Origin: Capra hircus
Lineage: Eukaryota > Chordata > Mammalia > Artiodactyla > Bovidae
Direction: 5' to 3'
NCBI RefSeq assembly: GCF_001704415.2
Contig: NC_030808.1
Span: forward strand, 132,633,089-132,697,088
Length of the DNA: 64,000 nt
Of the stretch, positions 1 to 9,680 are shown piece by piece (the stretch's first letter is position 1; each line of letters starts with the position of its first letter). Position numbers and translations under genes: made by a program. Under the pieces are notes generated by a model. That model was not told the origin of the DNA, did not search any database, and saw only the letters and a list, made by a program, of their open reading frames with translations.

Positions 1-50
1 AGCATTTGTTATTTATTGTCATTTTGATGGTGGCCGTTCTAACAGATTTG

Positions 51-254
51 TTGGCTCAGAGGTTAAAGTGTCTGCCTGCAATGTGGGAGACCCAGGTTCG
101 ATCCCTGGGTTGGGAAGATCCCCTGGAGAAGGAAATGGCAACCCACTCCAGTACTCTTGCCTGGAGAATCCCATGGCGGGAGGAGCCTGGTGGGCTACAG
201 CCCATGGGGTCGCAAAGAGCCAGACATTACTGAGCAACTTCACTCACTCACTCA
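51..254 (+). mobile_element. Bov-tA SINE
   Basis: tRNA-Glu-derived head (GGCTCAGAGGTTAAAG, then the box-B-like GGTTCGATCCC) followed by the typical body AAGGAAATGGCAACCCACTC and the end CAAAGAGCCAGACATTACTG. It is flanked by a 14-bp target-site duplication, TTCTAACAGATTTG at 37-50 and TTCCAACAGATTTG at 255-268, so both ends are well defined. It sits inside antisense L1 sequence. Confidence 0.93.
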
Positions 255-268
255 TTCCAACAGATTTG

Positions 269-964
269 AGGTGATATATCATTGGAGTTTCAATTAGCAT
301 TTTCTCTAATGACTAGTGATGTTGAGCATCCTTTCATGTACCTCTTGACCTTCTGTATATCTTATTTGGAGAAATATATATTCAGGTCCTTTGCCCATTT
401 TAATTTATTTTTATTTTTTTGCCCATTTTTAAATTGGATTTTTTCTTTTGTGTTATATAAGTTCTTTTTATATTTTGGATAGTTAATCCTTACCAGACAA
501 ATGGTTTGCAAATATTTTTTCTCATCCCACAGGCTGTCTTTTCAGTTTGTTGATGGTTTCTTCTTCTGTGCAGAGCTTTTTAGTTTGATATAGTCCCTTG
601 TTTATTTTGCTTTTGTTGATTGTGACTTAGATGTAATATCCAAAAGATCATTGCTGAGACCAATATGAAGGAGCTTTATTCCTATGCTTACTCCTAGGAG
701 TTTCACAGTTTCTGGTCTTACATTTATGTCATTAGTCCATTTTGAGTTAAGTGTTGTAAGAAATGAATTCAGTTTCATTCTTTCACATAAGAGTATCCAG
801 TTATCTCAGCACCATTTATTAAAAAGAACTGTCTTTTTTCCAGAGTATTCTTGGCCCCCTTTCCAAATATTACTTGACCATATATGCTTAGGTTTATTTC
901 TTGGCTCTCAATTCTGTTCCATTGGTTTAGTTGTCTGTTTTTATGCCAGTGCTATACTGTTCTG
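269..964 (-). mobile_element. L1 LINE fragment (antisense)
   Basis: The sequence reads as the reverse complement of the 3' part of mammalian L1 ORF2, for example the stretches around 310-400 and 800-930. It continues after the Bov-A2 insertion, from 1257 to about 1486. No usable ORF remains. Confidence 0.7.
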
Positions 965-1245
965 CGGAGAAGGCAATGGCACCCCACTCCAGTACTCCAG
1001 TACTCCATGGAAAATCCTGTGGATGGAGGAGCCTGGTGGGCTGCAGTCCCTTGGGTCGCTACAAGTTGGACACGACTGAGCGACTTCACTTTCACTTTTC
1101 ACTTTCATGCATTGGAGAAGGAAATGACAACCCACTCCAGTGTTCTTGCCTGGAAAATCCCAGGGATGGGGGAGCCTGGCGGGCTGCCGTCTATGGGGTC
1201 GCACAGAGTCAGACACGACTGAAGCGACTTAGCAGCAGCAGCAGC
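965..1245 (+). mobile_element. Bov-A2 SINE (dimeric)
   Basis: Two related monomers in tandem (GGAGAAGGCAATGGCACCCC at the head, second unit from about 1110) joined by the CACTTTCACTTTTCACTTTC linker, ending in an (AGC)n tail. The flanking 11-bp duplication ATACTGTTCTG (954-964 and 1246-1256) marks the insertion into L1. The first monomer has a small internal duplication of CAGTACTC. Confidence 0.93.
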
Positions 1246-1491
1246 ATACTGTTCTGATGACTACAACTTTATAGTATAGCTTGAAATCAAGAAGTGTGAT
1301 GCCTCCTGCTTTGTTCTTTCTCAGGAGTTCTTTGGCTCCTTAGGATCTTGTGTGGTTCAAAGATCATTTTTTAAGCCTTATTGTTCAGGAGTGTCTCCTA
1401 AGATATCTTTACATATCTCATTTTATCCAACAGATATACCCTTTTAGAAACAATTTCTGAAATCCCTTTTTTCCTGTCCCTAAGCAGTATG

Positions 1492-1940
1492 TGTTATGCC
1501 CAGAGTCCGAGTCCCCAAAACTGAGAGAATAAGACGTCCACAGCAATGCAAAAGCATGAAGGGGTTTTATTTCTAGCTCGAGCTAGGGCTCCCGCCACAT
1601 CCAACGCAGTGGAGTGGAGCAAGGAGCTCCGAGCCCAGATTTACAACAGTATTTATAGGTTTTAGAACAGAGAGTTGGCAAGGGCTGATTGGCTGCAGGA
1701 GTTTCCTAGTATTTACTAATCGGCTAATCTTTATTGGCTGCAGGGGTTTCCTGGTATTTACTAATTGGCTATTGGCTGCAGGGGGATGTCCTGATAAACT
1801 CAAACCAGGTTACGGGGAGTATGCTGATTAGACAAGTCCTGGCATCCGTGGGGATGACCTCACTGGGCAATGACTCAGCCTTTCCCGTGAGTCCTACCTT
1901 AGTCCCTGAAGCCTATCATGGTGTTTGTTAGGTCCCAACA
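1492..1940 (-). mobile_element. Solo LTR of an endogenous retrovirus
   Basis: A 449-bp unit bounded by short inverted ends (TGTT...AACA) and a direct 5-bp duplication GTATG at 1487-1491 and 1941-1945. Read on the - strand it has several CCAAT-type boxes in GCAGCCAAT repeats, a TATA-like CCTATAAATA and an AATAAA near its end, the usual U3-R-U5 order. No internal gag, pol or env sequence is present, so this is a recombined solo LTR. The family was not assigned; a 5-bp duplication limits the choice only weakly. Confidence 0.82.
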
Positions 1941-1945
1941 GTATG

Positions 1946-2921
1946 CAGGTCAGGAAGCAACAGTTAGAACTGGACATGGAACAACAGACTGGTTCTAAAT
2001 AGGAAAAGGAGTAGGTCAAGGCTGTATATTGTCACCCTGCTTATTTAACTTATATGCAGAGTACATCATGACAAATGCTGGGCTGGAAGAAACACAAGCT
2101 GGAATCAAGACTGCTGGGAGAAATATCAGTAACCTCAGATATGCAGATGACACCACCCTTATGGCAGAAAGTGAAAAGGAACTAAAGCGCCTCTTGATGA
2201 AAGTGAAAGAGGAGAGTGAAAAAGTTGGCTTAAAGCTCAACATTCAGAAAACTAAGATCATGACATCTGGTCCCATCACTCCATGGGAAATAGATGGGGA
2301 AACAGTGGAAGCAGTGTCAGACTTTATTTTGGGGGGCTCCAAAATCACTGCAGATGGTGATTGCAGCCATGAAATTAAAAGACATTTACTCCTTGGAAGG
2401 AAAGTTATGACCAACCTAGATAGCATATTAAAAAGCAGAGACATTCCTTTGCCAACAAAGGTCCGTCTAGTCAAGGCTATGGTTTTTCCAGTAGTCATGT
2501 ATGGATGTGAGAGCTGGACTGTGAAGGAAGCTGAGCACCGAAGAATTGATGCTTTTGAACTATGGTGTTGGAGAAGACTCTTGAGAGTCCCATGGACTGC
2601 AAAGAGATCCAACCAGTCCATTCTGAAGGAGATCAGTCCTGGGATTTCTTTGGAAGGAATGATGCTAAAGCTGAAACTCCAGTACTTTGGCCACCACATG
2701 GGAAGAGTTGACTCATTGGAAAAGACTCTGATGCTGGGAGGGATTGGGGGCAGGAGGAAAAGGGGATGACAGAGGATGAGATGGCTGGATGGCATCACCA
2801 ACTTGATGGACGTTGAGTTTGAGTGAACTCTGGAAGTTGGTGATGGACAGGGAGGCCTGCCGTGCTGTAATTCATGGGGTCGCAAAGAGTCGGACACAAC
2901 TGAGAGACTGGACTGAACTGA
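1946..2921 (+). mobile_element. BovB (RTE) LINE, 5'-truncated
   Basis: 3' part of a BovB retrotransposon. An open stretch from 2029 to 2769 encodes the C-terminal part of the reverse transcriptase, with the catalytic palm motif YADD at 2140-2151 and the downstream MYGCESWT motif typical of RTE elements. The frame stops at 2767-2769 (TGA) where other BovB copies, such as the one at 62.4-63.2 kb, have CGA, so CpG decay probably ended the frame. The element continues untranslated to the GACTGAACTGAA tail near 2921. 5' truncated, so not autonomous. Confidence 0.92.
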
Positions 2922-3927
2922 AGCAGTTCCCTCTCTCATTTCACATGGCAGCAATTCCAAACTCTCATCACTCTCTCGATGAAATTTTCTTGCTACTTTC
3001 CCTAATATTAAAATTCTGAACAATAAAATTTAGGACTAAGGCTCATTTAGTCCTACCTTCTTGACTCAACCTGCTTGACTAGAGAACTGTCTCAATCATG
3101 TAATGCTAAACCCTGTACAGTAAGTTGGTGGCCCTGATACTAGCAAACTTCAGGTAGTACCATATGCCATATGGAACAGGTGGGAATTATAAAGAGATAT
3201 AAATTGTCCTAAGACAAACAGGGATCTTCGATAATGTCCACGTGAAAGCCCCCAGGGACAAATGGGCTGTGTTCCAAAAATTCAATTTTTAATTGACTGT
3301 TTGGGATGCAGAACACGTTTTCCCTTAGAAACAATGCTATGAATAATTGCAACTATTCTCTCAGGGAAGTCTACAGAAGCTTGTTTAACCCATAGTGTAA
3401 CAGAAATATCTGCTAAGATATTTTAGATTTGCAACAAGTGCATCCCTAAATCCTTACCACTCTGAATTGTAAATTAGCTGTTTACATAGCTGCCACCCCA
3501 ATAAGACTGTGAACTCTTTGAGTGCTGGAAACTGTTGAATTATTCATTTTTGTATTTTGAATGCCTGGCATATAACTGGCAATAAATGTTGGTTGCATAA
3601 ATGAATGGACAAATTTAATAGGCATTTGAATGGTGTTAAAAGTGTCTTAAGGAATAAAAACAGTAACATTTAGTGGGTACCTTAATATGTGTCTGGCACT
3701 GTGCTAGTCGGAGATGACCAATAAAGCAGCTGCTTTGCTTAGGCTGGAGTTAGAGATGAAGAAACTGAAGGCAATTTTAATATTTGAGATATAAATAGGT
3801 GCTGGAGTTGCTAAATAAATGTTTTGGATGAAGTGAATGGGTATATGTATTGATTTGGAAAAAATTTCATTGAAAAATAACAGAAATTGATATGCAAAGG
3901 GATATGTGTCTTTTGAAGGGCTACTTT
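2922..3927. other. Upstream flank, mostly old repeats
   Basis: No gene seen. About 3500-3600 resembles an L2/MIR 3' end (TGCCTGGCATATAACTGGC, then CAATAAATG), and 3660-3760 has MIR-like wording (CTGGCACTGTGCTAG). The rest is unassigned AT-rich sequence. Confidence 0.5.
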
Positions 3928-4090
3928 TTAAAAAAATATTTATTTATTTGGTCATGCTGGGTCTTCAGCTGCACCACTCAGGATCTTTGGTTGTGGCACG
4001 TGGGATCTAGTTTCCTGACCAGTGACTGAACCCTAGACTCCCTGCATTGGGAGCATGCATTCTTAGCCACTGGACCACTAGGGAAGTCTC
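3928..4090 (-). mobile_element. CHR-type tRNA SINE
   Basis: Reverse-oriented artiodactyl CHR SINE: it starts with TATTTATTTATTTGG, then GATCTTTGGTTGTGGCACG and GGATCTAGTTTCCTGACC, and ends CACTAGGGAAGTCTC, the complement of a tRNA-like head. Confidence 0.85.
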
Positions 4091-4404
4091 ACTGAGGGGC
4101 TACTTTTGAGGAGGAGATAGGTATGACCACAGCTAAAGAGGAGCAGATGGAAGATGAAGTTTAGTAACACAAAGGAGTGGATGGAAAGAGCAGGATTGGT
4201 TTTGATTAAGCTCTGGGCTTAAGTTCATCTGGGTTACTGTTCCTCATAAAGTGATATTTGCTCTGGCCAATCTTCAAAGACTTCTTGTGAGTTATATTAA
4301 GCTATTATCACTTTCCATAGATGGAGGTTAATTGGATTGATTTCTTTCCACAACAGTAGATGAAGCACTTGTTAAAATTTGGTAGGGATGATTTTTCAGT
4401 GAGC

Positions 4405-4690
4405 CTAGGCTGCTATCACACAAAACCATAAACTGAAACTTAGTGGGTTAGACAATCTTTATTTCTACAGTTTTGGATGTTGAAAGTGTGAGATCAAGGT
4501 GCCAGCATGATCACCTGGCAAGGGCCCTCTTTTGGGTTGAAGATGGCTTATGTCCTTGTTGTATTCTCACATGACAGAATGAGAGAGTTCTTTGGGGTTC
4601 TTTTCATAAGGGCACTAATCCCATTCATAAGGGCTCTATCCTCATGACCTAATTATCTCCCAAAGCCCTACCTTCTAATACTATCACACC
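4405..4690. repeat. Old interspersed repeat, family not assigned
   Basis: The wording GCTGCTATCACACAAAACCA ... AGATCAAGGTGCCAGCATG ... CCTCATGACCTAATTATCTC matches a common mammalian-wide interspersed repeat. I recognise the pattern but cannot name the family safely. Confidence 0.55.
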
Positions 4691-4724
4691 ATAGGTTAAG
4701 ATTTATTTATATAAATTTGAGTTG

Positions 4725-5025
4725 GGAACTTCTCTGGTAGTGCAGTGGATAAGAATCTGCCTGCCAATGGCAGGGGACACGGGTTTGATTCCTGGTCCAG
4801 GAAGATTTCACGTGCTTCAGGGGAACTAAGCCCTGAGCCACAACTACTGTGCTCCAACTAGTGAAGCTCATGTGCCTAGAACCTGGGTTTCACAACAAGA
4901 GAAGACACCCCAATGAGAAGCCCGTGCATGGCAATGAAGAGTAGCCCCCGCTTGCCACAACTAGAGAAGGCCCCGCATGCAGCAAAGACCCAGCGCAACC
5001 AAAAATAAAAATAAATAAATAAAAT
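4725..5025 (+). mobile_element. CHR-type tRNA SINE, near full length
   Basis: Sense-oriented CHR SINE: tRNA-like head (AACTTCTCTGGTAGTGCAGT, then GGGTTTGATTCCTGG), the long body listing CTGAGCCACAACTACTGTGC and CGCTTGCCACAACTAGAG, and an A-rich (AAAT)n tail. It is the most complete CHR copy in the window. Confidence 0.87.
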
Positions 5026-7440
5026 TATAAAAAAATATATAAATTTGGGTTGGGGAGGGGGACATAGACAACCGATGGTTACAGGAGAGAAGGTACTGGA
5101 TCAGAGATACTAGACAGTTAGGGAGAATGCATCCTGGGAAGGTGAGAGAGGGAATATCATCTCCAAATAGATTTTGGTTTTGGAAGGCGAAGGCAGAGGG
5201 AAGAGGGTGAAATAGGAAGAGGAGAGAAGGCAAAAACTTTCATAATTTTGTAAAGGGCTTAACCCCTCAGAAAATCCCTTTGACTTATTGCCAGCTTGAT
5301 CTTTGTTCACTGAAAGGATAACTACAACTACTTCTGCATTAATTTTATTGTCCTCAAAGTGCTAGATGACTATCAATAAATACTTGTTTATTCCTAGTGT
5401 TTCAAATCAATCCACACTCTGGCTTTACTAAAGATCTTAGAAGTGACATTGATCGAGCTGAAGTAAGAACTATCTTTAAATTTATAAGACATTTTATGTT
5501 TTTCTCCAAGGAGAAGCAAACATTTGTCCATGCCTATTATTCACCACACACTGTACTGGGGTGTTTACTTACATTATCACATTTCTAGTAATTCATCATT
5601 ATTTTAACAATTACTGAGTAGCTATTATATGTCAAACCCTGTGCTTGGCAATGATGATAAAGGCAGAGAGAGAAGAGCAGAAAACTGCTCTTCAAATGGT
5701 TCTAGCATAATAGGGAGAAAATAGGACTAAACCAACAACTGCCACTTAGTGTGAGAAATGCAGTCAAAGAGGTAAGCCCTTGGAAATCTTGGAACATAGA
5801 AAAGGGGAGCTTTAATTCAAAATGGATAGGAAAACGATAAGAAGAAGGAAACAAGTATTTGTTGTTTGTCTGAAATGAAAATTTAAGTGCCAAGAGTATA
5901 AGGAGCCATGACTAAATGTGACGTGCTATCCTTGATGGCATCCCAGATCAAGAAAGGAACATTAGGGAAAAACTGAAGAAATAGGAATAAAATATGGATT
6001 TTACTTAATAATAATGTATTACTATTGGTTCATTGATTGTGACAAATGTATAATACTGTTACTAACAGAGGAAACCGGATGTAGAATATAGAACTATCTG
6101 TACTATCTGTGCAATAATTCTGTAAATTCAAAACTTTTCAAATAAAAAGTTAAGTAATTTTTAAAACTGGCATTTTATATTTTTGTCAGATCTGGCAACC
6201 CTAACAGTTTTACTTCCAAATAACAATTAAACACAAAATATGAAAAAAATTACCTTGATAGTTTAAAATTTAAGTTAAATATGAATTCTCCTAAATATTT
6301 GATCCAGGCACTTCTTTTAATATAAACAGTTCATTTGTTTTCTTTTCAGGCAAACTTCAAACAAGTAAATAGTTATTATACAAGGTTATTTCAGTGTAGA
6401 GATGCTTTGCCATAGCCTATCAGCATTTGCAACCAATTTCAAAAGCTAAAAAAGAACTGCCTCTTCTTTCTCTTTCACACACACTCACACATGAACTATT
6501 AATAGAATTATTCTTAATCTGATGTGCACATCTCAAGAGATTTTTAAAAATCCGTTTAAAAATCCTTGCGAAAATCAGCAAGGTTAAGGCCTTGCAAGTA
6601 ATCACTTGTCTAGGGTCACCGCTAACTTGTACTGTCTGAATGCAAACAGTGCTGATTATTTCACTCTCCGTGTTGGTCCTCTGGGGAAGGACAACCTGTG
6701 TGTTGTAGAAGAACTTGAGTCTGGAATAAAAATAGAACTGTATATTAACACACTTTCATTTGAAGGTGAGCTTAGAAAAGATTTCTTATTTAAGAAAAAA
6801 GGAAGACCAGACTTTTAAAAGAGAATGAATTTTATAAACTATTTGTCAGACCAAATACATTTTGCACAGCTTCGTTTCACAAAATTAGGAAAATAGATTA
6901 TTTTTAACACTTCGTACTAATAGTATGCTAGTGCTTCCAAAGAAAATGTACCTGTCCTCAAATGGTAATAGAATTTATCAGAGGTTATATGGGTTCTCTT
7001 GGTATCTTAACTCTTCATTTCTACTCTAAGTGGCAAGCTTCAAACAAAAATGTTTTTGTCAGAAAAGATTTATATACGTCATAAATCTTCGTTTGCAGAC
7101 ATGTTTAGAGCATTTACTAAGCGCAAAAAAGTTATGCTGAAGAGCTTTGGTGTATCCAGAGATAATGATTCCTACGCTGTTTCTATTTTTAAAGACGGTT
7201 TGTTCTTTTGGAGGGGAGGGGAGTCAGACGTTAAATTAGGGTTTTGTTTTTATCTCCGTGACCTTGGTCTCCTGCAAAAACAGGTCAAAACTTTCTTTAA
7301 AAAACAGGTAATACCTTCAAGGATTTGGGTTCTAGAGCAGGACCATGGGTTCTTATCTGTTCATACAGAGGGCGAGGTCTGTTAAAAAAAAAAAGAGATT
7401 CGTTTTGCTGTTTAATTGGATTCCTGTGGAGAGCTCGGTG
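5026..7440. other. MSL2 upstream flank
   Basis: AT-rich, with short ORFs only and no protein I recognise. No young SINE is inserted between 5.03 and 7.44 kb, unusual for this window. The boundary with the CpG island near 7.44 kb is sharp. Confidence 0.5.
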
Positions 7441-8058
7441 CCCTGGAAGGCTGGGCTGCTCACGTCCGTCGTCCTCCAAGCACTAGAGAAAGAGCCCGCT
7501 CTGACGGGCAGAGAAGGAGGTGGGTGCGGGCACCCCCGCTTCAGACGGCCTGCTCCGGCCTTAGAGGCCTCAGGGTGCCGTCGACGCGGGCCGCGGCCCG
7601 AAAAGAGCCCACGCCGCCCGAACGCCCGCTGGGCGCGCAGCCACGTCGCTCGCCACCTCCCTTCTGAGCCGGGCGGGCGCAGGCGAGCGGCGGCAGCGCC
7701 CTTTTGGCCGTCTGGAAGCTCGGTTCCTGGAGAAAGGCCGCGAGGGCGGGGTTTGGGGCGGTGCGGCGCTTTCTCCTCACCTCGCGGTCAGCCCGGGCGA
7801 GGAGAGGCCGCATGGGGCCAGGGCTGAGCGTCACATGGCGCGACCCAGCCGGGGCTCCGCGTTGGCGGACACGGAGGAAGCCGTGTAGTGCGGGAAGCCT
7901 ACAGCCCACACTGGGGAAGGATGGGTCAACTAACGAATGTTTCACCACAGCCCACACGCCTAAGAGGGAATTTGAGAGCGCCTGGGGGAGGGGCGGGGAG
8001 CGCAGGCGGTTCACCAGGAGCACGCTCTGTACAGAGAGCAGTAAAGTGGGGAGTCAGG

Positions 8059-8066
8059 CATGCGCA
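8059..8066. promoter_or_regulatory. NRF1-like site 1
   Basis: CATGCGCA within GGCATGCGCAGTG, a near-consensus NRF1 half-palindrome. It is the first of three in a 270-bp span of the MSL2 CpG island. Confidence 0.6.
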
Positions 8067-8194
8067 GTGAGCTCAGGGTGGGTTGGCAGCCGGGAGGGGC
8101 TGGTGTGAGCGGGCTGATGTGTTTATCCGGTTTTCTGGGTGGGCGCTCAAAGCGCACGCGTCAGGGCGAAAGGCGGCGGGGCTGGGTAGTGGAA

Positions 8195-8206
8195 TGCGCA
8201 TGCGCC
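8195..8206. promoter_or_regulatory. NRF1-like site 2
   Basis: TGCGCATGCGCC, a full palindromic NRF1 consensus (GCGCATGCGC). Confidence 0.75.
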
Positions 8207-8316
8207 CAGCGAGCCGGTAGCTCTGGGAGGGTGTGGAGGGGGCTCTGAGAGGAGAAGCAGGGGAAAAGGGAAGCGAAGGGAAAGGAAAGGGCGGGGGGAG
8301 GGGTGAGAATGTGGTC

Positions 8317-8327
8317 TGCGCATGCGT
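8317..8327. promoter_or_regulatory. NRF1-like site 3
   Basis: TGCGCATGCGT, one change from the full palindrome. It lies about 120 bp after site 2. Confidence 0.7.
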
Positions 8328-8673
8328 GCGAGCACTAGCGACGACGGCGGCGGGGGAGTCTCGGGGATGACAGTGGCTTTGCCCGTTGGGGTAACGGTCG
8401 TCGTCGCCGTCAGGGCCTGAGGCGCCGCACAGCCCGCGGGATCCATTAAGGCCGCAGCAGCCCGGGCCCTACCGAGCTCGAGTGGCGCGTGGAGTCGGGG
8501 TGAGGGCGGCGAGGCACGGGGGGAGGGGCCTGCGGCGGGGCCTTGCTGTGTGCGCTGGGCGGCGGCGGGGCCTGTCGGTGTGAGCGCTCGCCTCAGCCGC
8601 GGCCGGCCGGGCGTCGTGGGCGGTGGCGGCCGTGGTGCTTGGCGGAGGAGGCGTCCGTGTGTGTGGCGCGGAG

Positions 8674-8682
8674 AAGATGGCC
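8674..8682 (+). promoter_or_regulatory. YY1-like site with a tiny uORF
   Basis: AAGATGGCC matches the YY1 core on the orientation common just downstream of transcription starts. Its ATG also opens a four-codon uORF (8677-8691, MAGQ then TGA) if it is transcribed. Confidence 0.5.
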
Positions 8683-8928
8683 GGGCAGTGAGGGGGCGGC
8701 GCTTGCGCCTGGTGACCTCGGAGTGAGCGACTGAGGAGCGAGGGGCGCCGCCGCGGCCCGGCCGGGCCTGCTCCCCGCCCCCTCCCGCCGCCGCCGGCCC
8801 GCGCACTTCCTCCCCGGCCCTCCCCTCTCGGGCGGGGGCCTCCCCTAGCCGCTTCGCCACCTCAGGGAACAGCCGGGCTCTAACCGCCGGGGCGGAGAGT
8901 CAGGCTCAGTCCGGGCCCCGCGTCCGAT

Positions 8929-9000
8929 ATGGAGAGAGCGGCGGCGGTCTCCGCCAGCCGCAGCAGCAGCGTTCGCCGCCGCCGCGGCTCGGTGCACTAG
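8929..9000 (+). promoter_or_regulatory. uORF of 23 codons in MSL2 leader
   Basis: ATG at 8929 runs in frame to TAG at 8998-9000, giving a short arginine- and serine-rich peptide. It ends 538 bases before the MSL2 start, so reinitiation would be possible. Whether it lies in the mature mRNA depends on the cap site. Confidence 0.5.
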
Positions 9001-9066
9001 ATCCAGGAAGCCGACGCCCGCGCTGCCGTCCTTGCCGTCGCCGCTGCCTCCGCGCCGGGCGCTGTG

Positions 9067-9075
9067 ATGGAGTAA
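9067..9075 (+). promoter_or_regulatory. Minimal uORF (ATG-GAG-TAA)
   Basis: A start codon followed by one sense codon and a stop. Such two-codon uORFs can stall or recycle ribosomes. Position in the mRNA is inferred. Confidence 0.45.
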
Positions 9076-9177
9076 GGGCCCCGCAACCCGTGAGAAGCGT
9101 GCCCGCCCCTCGGACCGGGCCGGGGCCTGCCGTCGCGCCCGCCAGGTCGACCACAGGAGGTGCCTCCGCGTCCAGGG

Positions 9178-9219
9178 ATGCAGCTCGAGCGCAGGCCGCC
9201 CGCCGAGCCGTGGGGCTAG
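9178..9219 (+). promoter_or_regulatory. uORF of 13 codons in MSL2 leader
   Basis: ATG at 9178 in the context GGGATGC, stop TAG at 9217-9219. It ends 319 bases before the MSL2 ATG and does not overlap it. Confidence 0.5.
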
Positions 9220-9357
9220 ACTGAGCGCCGCCTCCGCCGCGTTCTGCGCCCCGCGGCCGCCCGGGACGAACTCGAACGCTGGTTTCTCCCTCGCTCTTTT
9301 TTTTTTTTCCTACTCGGTCTGCAAGTCTCAGGGACGGAGGAGGGGCGCCAGGGCCCC

Positions 9358-9633
9358 ATGTGTGGAAGGATTGCTTCAGCTCCACAAACTTGTACGGATT
9401 TTGGTTACTACTTTGGCCAGAGGTTTTGCCCCGATTTCCTCCGAATTGTTACAAACTCGCCGTTGTTCCCTGGCTGCTTACAAAGTTGGATCCGGAATTT
9501 CTCTTCACCCGGGAGCCAACGGTGTCGAAGCGTCTGCAATGAACCCGGTGAATGCTACTGCTCTCTACATTTCCGCGAGCCGCCTAGTGCTCAACTACGA
9601 CCCCGGAGACCCCAAGGCGTTTACAGAGATTAA
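9358..9633 (+). promoter_or_regulatory. uORF of 91 codons overlapping the MSL2 start
   Basis: ATG at 9358 opens a frame that passes through the MSL2 start (9539) out of frame and stops at 9631-9633, 95 nt inside the MSL2 coding region. Its start context (C at -3, T at +4) is weak, so leaky scanning would be needed, and expected, to reach MSL2. The encoded peptide is cysteine- and serine-rich and not recognised. Its role is regulatory by inference only. Confidence 0.55.
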
Positions 9634-9680
9634 CAGGCTCTTGCCTTACTTCCGACAGTCCCTCTCGTGCTGCGTTTGCG
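9539..9680 (+). CDS. MSL2: MSL2 coding exon 1 (residues 1-47 plus first base of codon 48)
   Basis: This exon encodes the N-terminus of the MSL complex subunit 2, beginning MNPVNATALY. MSL2 is a RING-type E3 ubiquitin ligase. It pairs with MSL1 in the nuclear MSL complex, which acetylates H4K16 through KAT8/MOF; with MSL1 it also ubiquitylates histone H2B. The first RING zinc ligands, C44 and C47, are at the exon's end. I chose the ATG at 9539 because it gives exactly the known mammalian N-terminus, has G at -3, and no upstream in-frame ATG precedes it. The donor is TGCG|GTGAGA at 9680/9681, phase 1, so glycine 48 is split across the intron. The same frame runs on into the intron to 9760 without meaning. 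Confidence 0.98.

Noticed and set aside
51..120. tRNA-Glu-like genes at the heads of Bov-tA and CHR elements
   Set aside because: They keep box-like words but are SINE heads with extra or missing bases, repeated many times with SINE bodies attached; no intact cloverleaf.
2244..3023. 259-codon - strand ORF
   Set aside because: Shadow of the sense BovB reverse-transcriptase frame.
6606..7385. Short + strand ORFs upstream of the CpG island
   Set aside because: AT-rich, no recognisable domain, no splice context; likely chance.
8147..8860. 237-codon - strand ORF in the CpG island
   Set aside because: Pro/Arg/Ala-rich composition from GC-rich sequence with few stops; it overlaps the MSL2 promoter and resembles no family.
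9362..9538. Possible N-terminal extension of MSL2 in frame upstream of the ATG
   Set aside because: The frame is open but has no ATG. The known protein begins at MNPVN, and total length with that start is the expected 577.
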